Assembly (NCBI RefSeq): GCF_028765165.1
Contig: NZ_JARADB010000002.1
Location: 744,001-808,000 of the forward strand
DNA from: Paenibacillus sp. MAHUQ-63
Lineage (GTDB): Bacteria > Bacillota > Bacilli > Paenibacillales > NBRC-103111
DNA: 64,000 nucleotides
Direction: 5' to 3'
The position numbers were made by a program, and so were the translations under genes. The notes beneath the pieces are model-generated. The model saw only the letters and a list, made by a program, of their open reading frames with translations, did no database searches and was not told where the DNA came from. Shown here in pieces: positions 9,014-18,750 of the stretch. How positions within the stretch are numbered: position 1 is the stretch's first letter; each line of letters starts with the position of its first letter.

Positions 9014-12000
9014 ATGAGGCAAGCCATCGATACAAGCATCTCGGTCATGCCGGATGCGATCAGCAACATGCAGGGGAGTTTACAAACGGCGGGGGATCTG
9101 GATAACGCGAGCAAGCTCGGGCAGCTGCTCGTGAAGCTGGCGTCAGGGCGAATGAATATCGCCTTCTGCGGCCATTTCTCCGCGGGGAAATCAACTTTAA
9201 TCAATCAGCTTTGCGGGCATGCGCTGCTGCCTTCGAGCCCGATTCCGACAAGCGCGAATATCGTGAGCATCCGGAACGGATCGCCGGCGGCACATGTTAC
9301 GCATCGCCATGCCAGTCTGCAAGGCACAACGAACACGATTCCGCTTGACGAATTGGAAGCGTACTGTGTCAACGGGACGGACATCGAGACGGTGGAGATT
9401 ACGTATCCGATTGCACTTCTCGGAGACAATACGGCGCTGCTGGATACGCCGGGCATCGACTCTACGGATGACGCCCATCACAAATCAACCGAGTCCGCCT
9501 TGCATCTCGCGGATGTTGTGTTCTATGTGATGGATTACAACCATGTGCAATCCGAAGTAAATCTGGCTTTCACGAAGAAAATGAAGGAGTGGGGCAAGCC
9601 GCTCTATCTTGTCGTGAATATGATCGACAAGCATAAGGAGTGGGAGCTTCCTTTCACGCAATATCAAGAGGGAACGAAGCAAGCTTTCCTGAACTGGGGC
9701 ATCGAGCCGGACGGCCTGCTCTTCGTGACGATGAAAGAGCCGAACCATCCTCATAACGAGTATGGGAAGCTGCAATGGCTCCTGAAGCGGCTGATCGAAC
9801 GCGGTGACGAGCTGCGCGCATTCAGCATCGACGCGTCCGCGCGTTACTTGGCTGCCGAGCACGGCAAATGGCTGGCTGAACAGCACGAGCCGCTCAAAGC
9901 GGAGCTCATGGAGCAGATCAGCCAGGAAGGCGATGTGCAGGAGACCGAAGCGCTCGCCGCAAGGAAAGAAGAGGAGCTGGCGGCTTTAAAGGGACTGCCG
10001 GAAGCGTTGACGGCACAGCTGCGCAAGGAAGTTGGCACGATCATCGAGAATGCCAACATTACGCCGGCCTTGACCCGGGATCAGGCTCACGCCTATTTGG
10101 AGAGCCGCAAGCCGGGGTTCAAGGTAGGCTTCTTCTCCAGAGCGGCGCAGACCGCACTGGAGACGGAGAAACGGCTGAATGCGTTTCAGGCGGATTTCGC
10201 CGAGCAGGTGGAAGCGCAGCTCGATTGGCATCTGCGCGATTCGCTGAAGAAAGCGGCTCAGAGCAACGGGCAGCATGATCCGGGGCTGATGGCGCAGATC
10301 GAAGCGCTGCGCGTGGAGGTCACCGCACAGTGGCTTGCAGCGCAAGTGAATCCGGGGGCGACGTTCGGCGGGGAGTATACGCTCAACTACATGAAGCAGG
10401 TCGCCTCCGATGTGAAGCAGCAGTACCGCCGGGCGGCCTTCGCGGTCATCGACGCGCTCGCGGCCGCGGTACGCGAGCACAGCGCTCCGGCGCTCGCCGC
10501 GCTCGCGGCCGAGCTGGAAGCGCTGGGCAGCCGCCTCGGGGCTGCCCGAGAGCTGCGCCGCCTCGAAGCGTCCGAGACGGCGGCAACGGCCCGGCTGCTG
10601 AGCATGGCCAGCTGGGCGAAACCGGCTGCGCCGGCACTGCCGGACGCGCAGCTGTACATCCCCATGGAGGAGCAGGCCGCCCAGCTAAGCGGGCTGCATG
10701 TGACCTCCATGGATAAGATTTTGCAGGCCGCAGCTCAGGCTACTGCGGCCGCGCCTGCGGCAGCTGTCCCTGCGGAGGCAGCGCCGTCCGCGCCCGCCGC
10801 GTTCACCTCAGGTGAACACGTAGGGCGCATGGAGCGCAAGGCCGCCGACCTGCTGGCGGCCTCACAGATCATCGACGGGCTGCCGTCGATGCGGTCGATC
10901 GCGCGAGCGATGCGCGACAAATCGGAACGTCTGCGCCAGCGGACGTTCACGATTGCGCTGTTCGGCGCGTTCAGTGCCGGCAAATCGTCGTTCGCCAATG
11001 CGCTCATCGGCGAACGGGTGCTGCCGGTCTCGCCGAACCCGACGACGGCGGCGATCAACAAAATTATGCCGCCGCAGGAAGGCTGGCCGCACGGCACGGC
11101 CAAGGTGAAGATGAAGAAGGCTGACGCCATTATGCAGGACGTCCTGTATTCCCTGGACATTCTCGGTGTCCAAGCGAGCGATATGCCGTCAGCATTGAAA
11201 CGGATCGGTTCACTGTCGCCTTCCGATGTTACCGCCAAAGGGAAACCGCATTATTCGTTCCTGAAGGCGGTAGAGAAAGGCTGGCAGCTGGCAGAGCAGC
11301 ATCTGGGCACGGAGCTGAAAATTACGAAAGAAGAGTTTCCCAGCTACGTTGCGGACGAATCCAAGTCTTGTTTTGTTGAATTTATCGAATTATATTATTC
11401 CAATCCATTGACGGAACAAGGCATCATCTTCGTCGATACGCCGGGGGCCGATTCCATTAACGCCCGACATACCGGCGTAGCGTTCAATTATATCAAGAAT
11501 GCGGACGCAATTCTGTTCGTGACCTATTACAACCACGCCTTCTCGCAAGCGGACCGCGAATTCCTGCTGCAGCTCGGCCGAGTGAAAGACAGCTTCGAGA
11601 TGGATAAAATGTTCTTCATCGTCAACGCCGCAGATTTGGCAGCCAGCCCGGAAGAGCTGGAAGGGGTCGTTACGCATGTGGAGACGAATCTGCTTCAGCA
11701 CGGCATTCGCAACCCGCGGATTTATCCGATCTCCAGCTATTTGGCGGCGGAAGGCAAAATTAAAGGCGATGAAGCGCTTGTGGAAGGCTCCGGCATTCGC
11801 CCGTTCGAGCAAGATTTCGTGCAATTTACGTTTAACGAGCTAAGCGATGTTGCGATACACGCAGCTAATCTGGAGCTGAATCGGGCTATTGCGACGATGC
11901 AGCAGTGGCTCGAGAGCGCTCAGTCCGGCGAAGAACAGCGCAAGCAGCAGCTGCTCACGCTGAATCAAGCCGAGCAGGACGGCGCGGCGCTGCTGAACGG

Positions 12001-12697
12001 CTCGCAATTCGAGGCGGAGCTGAAGGAATTGAAGAAAGAGATTCAAGAGCTTCTGTATTATGTGAAGCAGCGTACGATGTTCCGGTTCGGCGAGCTATAC
12101 AATTACGCCTTCAACCCTTCCACCTTCCGGGAAGAAGCGAGAGACGGGAAACAGGCGCTCCAATCGGCCTGGAACGAATTGCTGCGCATGATCGGCTACG
12201 ATCTCTCCCAGGAAGTGCTGGCTACGACGCTTCGAGTGGAAAATCGGATGAACGGGATCGCCAGCTCCCGCGTCAAGCGTTGGGAAGATCAGCTGCGCCA
12301 GATTATGGAAGGCTTTGAAGGCGGTAATTATGAGCCTAACCAATTTGCTACGCCGGAAATCAGCGCGAAGCTGGAAGCGCCGGACGTATCACCGAAAGTG
12401 CTGCAAAGCCATTTCAAGAACGCCAAGCAATTTTTCGAAGGGGATGGCAAAAGCAAGCTCCGGGCCGATTTGGAAAATCGGATGACCGCGCCTGTCGCGC
12501 ATTTCATTGAAGGGCAAACATCCGAGCTTGAGAGAGCTTATGCCGATCAGTTGGATGCATGGCTGCAAATCCAGAAAAATCAGATGCTGCAGCTGCTGAA
12601 CGAGCATGCCGAGGGCATGCGGGATGCCCTGCAAATGAAGATCGATTTGAACGAACTAATATCCAAACAGCATCAATTAAAGTCGTTTGTTTCCTAA
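9014..12697 (+). CDS. Double dynamin-like GTPase (DynA type)
   Basis: At 1227 residues this is close to B. subtilis DynA, a membrane-tethering and fusing dynamin made of two dynamin units in one chain. Both units have a P-loop: GHFSAGKSTLIN near residue 53 and GAFSAGKSSFAN near 653. Both have a G3 motif: LLDTPGID and FVDTPGAD. G4-like motifs are NMID in unit 1 and NAAD in unit 2. Between them, about residues 470-610, is an Ala-rich hinge encoded by unusually GC-rich DNA (about 10440-10830). The long helical parts fit a dynamin stalk. The gene stands alone between two terminators. A role in membrane repair or phage tolerance is known for relatives and is only inferred here. Confidence 0.92.
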   Translation: MRQAIDTSISVMPDAISNMQGSLQTAGDLDNASKLGQLLVKLASGRMNIAFCGHFSAGKSTLINQLCGHALLPSSPIPTSANIVSIRNGSPAAHVTHRHASLQGTTNTIPLDELEAYCVNGTDIETVEITYPIALLGDNTALLDTPGIDSTDDAHHKSTESALHLADVVFYVMDYNHVQSEVNLAFTKKMKEWGKPLYLVVNMIDKHKEWELPFTQYQEGTKQAFLNWGIEPDGLLFVTMKEPNHPHNEYGKLQWLLKRLIERGDELRAFSIDASARYLAAEHGKWLAEQHEPLKAELMEQISQEGDVQETEALAARKEEELAALKGLPEALTAQLRKEVGTIIENANITPALTRDQAHAYLESRKPGFKVGFFSRAAQTALETEKRLNAFQADFAEQVEAQLDWHLRDSLKKAAQSNGQHDPGLMAQIEALRVEVTAQWLAAQVNPGATFGGEYTLNYMKQVASDVKQQYRRAAFAVIDALAAAVREHSAPALAALAAELEALGSRLGAARELRRLEASETAATARLLSMASWAKPAAPALPDAQLYIPMEEQAAQLSGLHVTSMDKILQAAAQATAAAPAAAVPAEAAPSAPAAFTSGEHVGRMERKAADLLAASQIIDGLPSMRSIARAMRDKSERLRQRTFTIALFGAFSAGKSSFANALIGERVLPVSPNPTTAAINKIMPPQEGWPHGTAKVKMKKADAIMQDVLYSLDILGVQASDMPSALKRIGSLSPSDVTAKGKPHYSFLKAVEKGWQLAEQHLGTELKITKEEFPSYVADESKSCFVEFIELYYSNPLTEQGIIFVDTPGADSINARHTGVAFNYIKNADAILFVTYYNHAFSQADREFLLQLGRVKDSFEMDKMFFIVNAADLAASPEELEGVVTHVETNLLQHGIRNPRIYPISSYLAAEGKIKGDEALVEGSGIRPFEQDFVQFTFNELSDVAIHAANLELNRAIATMQQWLESAQSGEEQRKQQLLTLNQAEQDGAALLNGSQFEAELKELKKEIQELLYYVKQRTMFRFGELYNYAFNPSTFREEARDGKQALQSAWNELLRMIGYDLSQEVLATTLRVENRMNGIASSRVKRWEDQLRQIMEGFEGGNYEPNQFATPEISAKLEAPDVSPKVLQSHFKNAKQFFEGDGKSKLRADLENRMTAPVAHFIEGQTSELERAYADQLDAWLQIQKNQMLQLLNEHAEGMRDALQMKIDLNELISKQHQLKSFVS

Positions 12698-12706
12698 GGA
12701 AATAGC

Positions 12707-12745
12707 AGGGTTGGACTTGTTCGCTGGAACAGGACCAACCCTTTT
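12707..12745 (+). terminator. Terminator after the dynamin gene
   Basis: AGGGTTGG pairs with CCAACCCT, continued by CTTGTTC/GAACAGG around a GCTG loop, followed by TTTT. Confidence 0.85.
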
Positions 12746-12964
12746 CCTTGTTGTGCCATGTAAAGGCTTACATAGAGGGTTATCGGGATGATTTTAAAGA
12801 ATAGGGGGGATTCCTGCAAGTTTTTGTGAACTTATGGGCTTTTAAGCGATTATATCACGCATTCTCTAGATTGCCCGCATATAGGGATGGTGTTAAGATT
12901 CATTAAGTATTAAAACGCTTACCGAGCTTTTCCAAATTAGCCTTCTTGAGGAGGGGTCACGAAA

Positions 12965-14824
12965 GTGGAAGTATTCAGGCAACTGAAGCCCTATTTTTGG
13001 CCAGAGAAAAAACTGTTTTTTGGAGCAATTCTATGTTTGGCAATGGCAACTGCATTAGGTCTCGTGTATCCGAATTTGCTGAGGTATTTGATCGACGATG
13101 TGATCGCCAAGAAGCAATTCGATCTCGTGCCCAAACTGGCGCTTGTCGTTGTACTCGTTGTATCGCTGAAGGGGATGTTTCAGTTTTTGCACGGATTGTG
13201 CGGAGGCCGATTGGGTAATCGGGTTGCCTATCATTTGCGGAATGCGCTTTATAACAAGCTGCAGTATTTATCCTTTCAGTACTATGATCAGGCTAGAACG
13301 GGGGACTTAATGTCCAGACTGACAGCCGATTTGGAAGCGATCCGGCAATTCATCGGCTTCGGTTTCGCTCAGTTGCTAAACGTCGTATTAATGCTCGTTT
13401 TCGGGATGAGCATGATGTTTTCGATCAACTGGCAATTAGCTTTACTTACGATGATTTCGATGCCATTCCTGGCATTTACGGCAATACGCTTTGAAGGCAA
13501 AATCCATCCAGCCTTCCGGATGGTCCGCCAGTCACTCAGTTCGATGACAACCGCGGTGCAAGAAAACATTACCGGCGTTCGGACCGTGAAATCGTTCGCT
13601 CGTGAGTCTCATGAAGTGGAGAAATTCTCGGCTCGCAACGAGGATTACAAAGCGATGAATATCGAAAGCTCCGGGATTTGGGCGAAATATTTTCCGATCA
13701 TGGAGATTTTGGCGAATTTGAGTGTTGTCATTCTGCTCGGTGTTGGCGGTTACATGGTCATCCAGGATACGATTTCGCTTGGCGAACTGGTTGCCTGCTT
13801 CAGCTTAATCTGGTACATCATCGGACCGATGTGGGGATTAGGTTTCCATATTAACAACTTCACCAATACCAAAGCATCCGGCGAGAAAATCCTCGACATT
13901 TTGCACCAATACCTGCATGTGAAAGATGCGCAGGACGCTGCTGAAGTGAAGAGCGAAAATGTGAAAGGCCATGTCCGCTTCGAGAATGTTACGTTCGCCT
14001 ATCCGGAGAAGCAGCCTGCTCTTTACGATTTTAATCTGGATGCGCCTCCAGGCTCGGTCATCGGGCTTCTGGGCAGCACAGGTTCCGGGAAAACGACGGT
14101 CATTTCCTTGCTGATGAGAGCCTATAACGTGAAAGAGGGCAAGGTTAGTCTGGACGGGAAAGATATCCGTTCGCTGCAAGTCGAAAGCTACAGGAACCAA
14201 ATTGCGACCGTTTTCCAAGAGACGTTCCTGTTCTCGTCCACGATTCGCAATAATATCGCTTATGGGCGCAAAGACGTGACGATGGACGAAATTATTCGCG
14301 CAGCGAAGCTGTCCAAAGCGCACGATTTCATCTCCGAGCTCCCGGAAGGGTATGACACGGTTGTCGGGGAGCGCGGACTTGGCTTGTCGGGCGGTCAGAA
14401 ACAGCGGATCGCCATTGCCAGAGCGCTTATCAAAGATCCGAAGATTCTTGTGCTGGACGATGCGACCAGCGCCGTCGATATGGAAACGGAGCATGAGATC
14501 CAAGCCGGCTTCAGTGAGGTCATGGAAGGCAGAACGACTTTTATTATCGCACATCGCATTTCTTCCTTGAAGCATGCCGATGAGATTATCGTGTTGGATA
14601 AAGGCAGAATTGTCCAAAGAGGCAAGCATCATGAGCTTCTGCAGCAGGAAGGCCTATACCGCCAAACTTACGATATTCAATATGCCGATCAGCCGAAAGA
14701 AACGTCGGCGGGCGCTCAAATTGCTGCGGCTAAGGATACGTCGAATGAAACCGGCGCCGACGCAGAATCCACGATGAACGCGCGTAACCATTCCTCTTTG
14801 CAAGAAAGAAGGTTAGCACATTGA
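12965..14824 (+). CDS. Heterodimeric ABC exporter, subunit with degenerate Walker B
   Basis: This is a half-transporter: six membrane helices (about residues 15-315) then an ATPase domain (about 340-575). Walker A is GSTGSGKTT and the signature is a canonical LSGGQ. The residue after Walker B is Asp instead of the catalytic Glu (VLDDATSAVD). The H-loop is IIAHRISS. GTG 12965 follows GAGGAGGGG. The C-terminal tail of about 45 residues is hydrophilic. The gene overlaps the next exporter gene by four bases, so the two are translationally coupled and probably pair as in BmrCD, LmrCD or YfiBC systems. The export substrate is unknown. Confidence 0.93.
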   Translation: MEVFRQLKPYFWPEKKLFFGAILCLAMATALGLVYPNLLRYLIDDVIAKKQFDLVPKLALVVVLVVSLKGMFQFLHGLCGGRLGNRVAYHLRNALYNKLQYLSFQYYDQARTGDLMSRLTADLEAIRQFIGFGFAQLLNVVLMLVFGMSMMFSINWQLALLTMISMPFLAFTAIRFEGKIHPAFRMVRQSLSSMTTAVQENITGVRTVKSFARESHEVEKFSARNEDYKAMNIESSGIWAKYFPIMEILANLSVVILLGVGGYMVIQDTISLGELVACFSLIWYIIGPMWGLGFHINNFTNTKASGEKILDILHQYLHVKDAQDAAEVKSENVKGHVRFENVTFAYPEKQPALYDFNLDAPPGSVIGLLGSTGSGKTTVISLLMRAYNVKEGKVSLDGKDIRSLQVESYRNQIATVFQETFLFSSTIRNNIAYGRKDVTMDEIIRAAKLSKAHDFISELPEGYDTVVGERGLGLSGGQKQRIAIARALIKDPKILVLDDATSAVDMETEHEIQAGFSEVMEGRTTFIIAHRISSLKHADEIIVLDKGRIVQRGKHHELLQQEGLYRQTYDIQYADQPKETSAGAQIAAAKDTSNETGADAESTMNARNHSSLQERRLAH

Positions 14825-16668
14825 GTACGAAATCGAAGATAGAACAAGCGACTGCGAAAGGGCGGGATTCGCAAGTTGGCCAACGATTTGTGTATCAAGA
14901 CGATGAATTGATCGATAAGCCCTTCGACTGGGGACAATTAAAACGATTATTCGGCTATATGAAGCCGTATCGGAAACAAATGCTGCCGATCATCATCATC
15001 ATGATGCTTGTCGGCGCCATCACGAAGCTGACGGTTCCGCTGTTGATCCGGGAAGCGATCGATAAAGCTATCATTCCTAAAGATTCCAGCTTGCTGCTCA
15101 TCATTGTCGGCGTCATGCTGAGCGTGTATATCATTCAATGGCTTGCCAACACATTTCGTATTAAGTATACGAATATGATCGGCCAGCGTGTCATTTATGA
15201 CTTACGGCACGACCTGTTCAGCCATATTCAGAAGCTGTCCTTCCGATTCTTCGATACGCGTCCGGCCGGCTCGGTTCTGGTGCGTATAACGAACTACGTC
15301 AACTCGCTGCAGGACTTGTTTACGAACGGGGTTGTCAATCTGTTGATCGACGTCGTGCAGTTGGTCGGGATCATCATTATTTTGTTGACGTTTAACTTCA
15401 AATTGGGTGCGGCGATTATCGTGACGGTGCCGATCATGTTCTTGATCTCCACCAAGCTGCGGAAAAAAATCCGCCACGCCTGGCAGGACGTTACGATGAA
15501 GCAATCCAGGCTGAATGCGCATTTGAACGAGTGTATTCAAGGGATTAAGGTGACTCAAGCGTATACGCAGGAAAAAGAAAACATTCAATTTTTTACGAAA
15601 ATGAACATGGTTAACCGGTTATCCTGGAACCGCGCTTCGATGCTCAACCAATCGTTCGGTCCGCTCATCGAGATTACAGGTGCGGTCGGCTATTGCATCT
15701 TGTTCTGGTTAGGCGCCTATTTGATCCAAACGGAAGAAATTTCAGTCGGTTTGCTGGTCGCCTTCGCTACGTACATAGGCTATTTCTGGGAGCCGATTAC
15801 ACGGCTTGGCCAAATGTATTCGCAGCTGCTGATTGCCATGGCTTCCGCGGAGCGGATCTTCGAGTTCATCGATGAGAAGCCGACGGTCGCCGAGCTGGAG
15901 GGTGCCAAAGATTTGCCGAACATTCAGGGGAATGTGAAATTCGAGAATCTGGTCTTCGAATATGAGCCGGGCCGACCTGCCCTCAAAGGCTTCAACCTGA
16001 ATGTGACCGCGGGGCAGTCCATTGCTTTGGTCGGTCATACGGGCTCAGGCAAAAGCACGATTATGAATTTGCTCTGCCGGTTCTACGATCCGACGGAAGG
16101 CCGCATAGAAATTGACGGCCATAATATCCGGAACGTGACGATCCAGAGCTTGCGTTCGCAGATCGGTGTCGTGCTGCAGGATACGTTCATTTTCTCGGGA
16201 ACGATTCGCGATAATATCCGTTTCGGCCGCTTGGATGCGACGGATGAAGAAATTGAGAACGCCGCCAAGGCCGTGCATGCGCACGATTTTATCATAGGAC
16301 TGCCGAACGGTTATGACACCGAGGTGCAGGAGCGCGGGAACGTGCTATCTATGGGTCAGCGGCAGTTGATTTCGTTCGCGAGGGCGCTTTTGGCGAATCC
16401 GCGGGTGCTTATCCTGGATGAAGCGACGGCAAGTATCGATACCGATACGGAGCTGAAAATTCAGGAAGCGTTGAAAACGCTGCTTGCGGGCCGCACGTCC
16501 TTCATCGTGGCTCACAGGCTTTCGACCATTCGGAATGCGGACAAAATTGTCGTGCTGGATCACGGCCGCATGATGGAGATCGGCAACCATGACGAGCTGA
16601 TGCGCGAGCAAAAAATATACTATGGCTTGATTCAAGCGCAGTATAAGTTTTTGCAGGATGCCGTATAG
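14821..16668 (+). CDS. Heterodimeric ABC exporter, subunit with catalytic Walker B
   Basis: This is the partner of the preceding gene, starting with TTG inside its stop codon (TTGA overlap). After a 40-residue hydrophilic N-terminus come six membrane helices, then an ATPase domain. Walker A is GHTGSGKST and Walker B is the canonical LILDEATASID with the catalytic Glu. The signature is altered to LSMGQ. The faults are complementary: this subunit's Walker B works with the partner's good LSGGQ, while its poor signature faces the partner's Asp. One ATP site is therefore consensus and one degenerate, the usual state for heterodimeric exporters. Confidence 0.93.
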   Translation: MSTKSKIEQATAKGRDSQVGQRFVYQDDELIDKPFDWGQLKRLFGYMKPYRKQMLPIIIIMMLVGAITKLTVPLLIREAIDKAIIPKDSSLLLIIVGVMLSVYIIQWLANTFRIKYTNMIGQRVIYDLRHDLFSHIQKLSFRFFDTRPAGSVLVRITNYVNSLQDLFTNGVVNLLIDVVQLVGIIIILLTFNFKLGAAIIVTVPIMFLISTKLRKKIRHAWQDVTMKQSRLNAHLNECIQGIKVTQAYTQEKENIQFFTKMNMVNRLSWNRASMLNQSFGPLIEITGAVGYCILFWLGAYLIQTEEISVGLLVAFATYIGYFWEPITRLGQMYSQLLIAMASAERIFEFIDEKPTVAELEGAKDLPNIQGNVKFENLVFEYEPGRPALKGFNLNVTAGQSIALVGHTGSGKSTIMNLLCRFYDPTEGRIEIDGHNIRNVTIQSLRSQIGVVLQDTFIFSGTIRDNIRFGRLDATDEEIENAAKAVHAHDFIIGLPNGYDTEVQERGNVLSMGQRQLISFARALLANPRVLILDEATASIDTDTELKIQEALKTLLAGRTSFIVAHRLSTIRNADKIVVLDHGRMMEIGNHDELMREQKIYYGLIQAQYKFLQDAV

Positions 16669-16736
16669 AAAATCAAATATACATTTTGATTGGGTTTTGC
16701 GCAACGGGGTGGAAGATTTTCTCAGAGCGGATGGTT

Positions 16737-16776
16737 AAGGGAGTTAGGCGGCTTGCTGCGCTTAGCTCCCTTTTTT
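16737..16776 (+). terminator. Terminator after the ABC exporter
   Basis: AAGGGAG pairs with CTCCCTT around a loop of about 22 bases that ends in six T. The repeat array begins soon after. Confidence 0.75.
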
Positions 16777-16793
16777 GCGGTGATGAGGCGCCG

Positions 16794-18091
16794 GTGTCCG
16801 GTAGCCGTGGACGGTATGACGTTGAAGTGTCTGTCAACGGAAAAAGTCAGCGAAGCCCGCCATGGAATGGCAGCCTTCACGGCAGCCAGCTAGCCGGCAG
16901 CGTAGCGTTCATCGAGTCCGCGCCCGTCTCTAACGGACACAGCTGCGCTTATTCGGCGAAATATCGCCGATCAGGAACTCTAACGGACAGGAGCGCCGCT
17001 ATTTGTCCATTTTGAATGAATTTCGCCCCCAAAATGGGCGAATAGGAGCTCCTATGTCCGTTAGCCGCGCAGCGCGCTGACAGGCAAGGAAATAACGGCG
17101 CTGGTGTCCGTTAGCCGTGGATGCCGCGGCGTTGCAGTGTCCGCCAGCGCCTTCATCGAGTCCGTGCCCGACTAACGGACACAGCTGCGCTTATTCGGCG
17201 AATTATCGCCGATCAGGAACTCTAACGGACAGCGGCGCCGCTATTTGTCCATTTTGATTGCATATCGCCCCCAAAATGGGCGAATAGGAGCTCCTGTGTC
17301 CGTTAGCCGCGCAGCGCGCTGACAGACAGGTAAATAACGGCGCTGGTGTCCGTTAGCCGTGGATGCCGCGGCGTTGCAGTGTCCGCCAGCGCAGCCTTCA
17401 TCGAGTCCGCGCCCGACTAACGGACACAGCTGGGCTTATTCGGCGAAATATCGCCGATTAGGAACTCTAACGGACAGCGGCGCCGTTATTTGTCCATTTT
17501 GATCGCATATCGCCCCCAAAATGGGCGAATAGGAGCTCCTGTGTACGTTAGCCGCGCAGCTCGCTGACAGACAGGGAAATAACGGCGCTGGTGTCCGTTA
17601 GCCGTGGATGTCGCGGCGTTGCAGTGTCTGCCAGCGCAGCCTTCATCGAGTCCGCACCCGACTAACGGACACAGCTGCGCTTATTCGGCGAAATATCGCC
17701 GATTAGGAACTCTAACGGACAGCGGCGCCGTTATTTGTCCATTTTGATTGAATTTCGTCCCCAAAATGGGCGAACAGGAGCTCCTGTGTCCGTTAGCCGT
17801 GCAGCGCGCTGACAGACAGGGAAATAACGGCGCTGGTGTCCGTTAGCCGTGGATGCCGCAGCGTTGCAGTGTCCGCCAGCGCAGCCTTCATCGAGTCCGC
17901 GCCCGACTAACGGACACAGCTGCGCTTATTCGGCGAAATATCGCCGATTAGGAACTCTAACGGACAGCGGCGCCGTTATTTGTCCATTTTGATTGAATTT
18001 CGTCCCCAAAATGGGCGAACAGGAGCTCCTGTGTCCGTTAGCCGTGCAGCGCGCTGACAGACAGGGAAATAACGGCGCTGGTGTCCGTTAG
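16794..18091. repeat. Tandem array of five 185-bp elements (245-bp period)
   Basis: Non-coding. Five elements, each exactly 185 bp, lie at 16930-17114, 17172-17356, 17417-17601, 17662-17846 and 17907-18091, separated by spacers of 57-60 bp. Each begins with CTAACGGACAC, has CTAACGGACAG at +50, GTGTCCGTTAG ending an 85-bp inverted pair, and another GTGTCCGTTAG 50 bp on. One site is mutated (17541, GTGTACGTTAG). The 85-bp centre is an imperfect palindrome with arms such as TATTTGTCCATTTTG and CAAAATGGGCGAATA. The first 50-bp block holds a perfect TCGGCGA-AATA-TCGCCGA hairpin. A lone degenerate site at 16794 (GTGTCCGGTAG) marks a decayed leading copy. No reading frame of useful length crosses the array. 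Confidence 0.93.
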
Positions 18092-18130
18092 CCGTGTAAT
18101 GCAGCCGTTAACAGGTAGCTTTCTGCTTAT

Positions 18131-18535
18131 ATTCCCTCGTTCATCCACCAATTCTGCCTATCGCCAATCGATCCACCGCTAGTTCTGCCAGCGTTTCCTC
18201 GTTCATCCACCAATTCAGCCTATCGCCAATCGATCCACAACTAGTTCTGCCAGCGTTTCCACGTACGCCCACCAATTCAGCCTATCGACACTCGATCCAC
18301 CACCAATTCTGCCAGCGTTTCCATGTACGCCCACCAATTCAGCCTATCGCCAATCGATCCACCACTAGACCTGTCTGCATTTTCTCGTTCCTTCCACTAC
18401 TTCTGGTTGCTTTTCACAATCCCCGCTAGTTATATCTGCGTTTCCTCGATCCACCACTAATTCTACCTATGTTCCTCGTCCATCCACCAAATCAGCCAAT
18501 CGTCACTCATTCAGACGGCATATCGCCACACGCTA
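18131..18535. repeat. 62-bp minisatellite
   Basis: At least four copies of a 62-bp unit (CCACCAATTC...GCCTATCGCCAATCGATCCACC...GCCAGCGTTTCC) start at 18145, 18207, 18269 and 18331. Decayed pieces continue to about 18535. The unit is not a multiple of three and there is no open frame. Its sequence is unrelated to the 245-bp array that ends 40 bp earlier. From 18536 to about 18680 nothing else is recognisable. Confidence 0.85.
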
Positions 18536-18680
18536 TCCAACAGCCTTTGCCCCAGTAAGAGGTTGCAACGAGCCAAACTTGGCTATACCAGGGCAGTTCA
18601 CTTCTTCTAACGGCATTTATATGCTATACTACAAAATGCGAACGCACGGTCGCATCGTGATGCTTCCCCCCATTGCAGCG

Positions 18681-18708
18681 TTTGCAAATTTATGCCGGAA
18701 GCTATACT
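18681..18708 (+). promoter_or_regulatory. Possible promoter of the GDSL hydrolase gene
   Basis: TTTGCA and TATACT are separated by 16 bases. A start site near 18715 would exclude the upstream ATG at 18673 and fit the TTG start at 18751. Confidence 0.4.
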
Positions 18709-18750
18709 CTTAGAATGAATTATGCCATTTATTCGCAGGAGGGGACAGAC

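Noticed and set aside
16686..17015. 109-codon frame after the ABC exporter
   Set aside because: It runs through the terminator and the first repeat sites, has low-complexity basic and Ser-rich translation, and no usable ribosome site.
16930..18535. CRISPR array
   Set aside because: Units of 245 and 62 bp have near-identical whole sequences rather than short repeats with unique spacers, and no cas genes are present.
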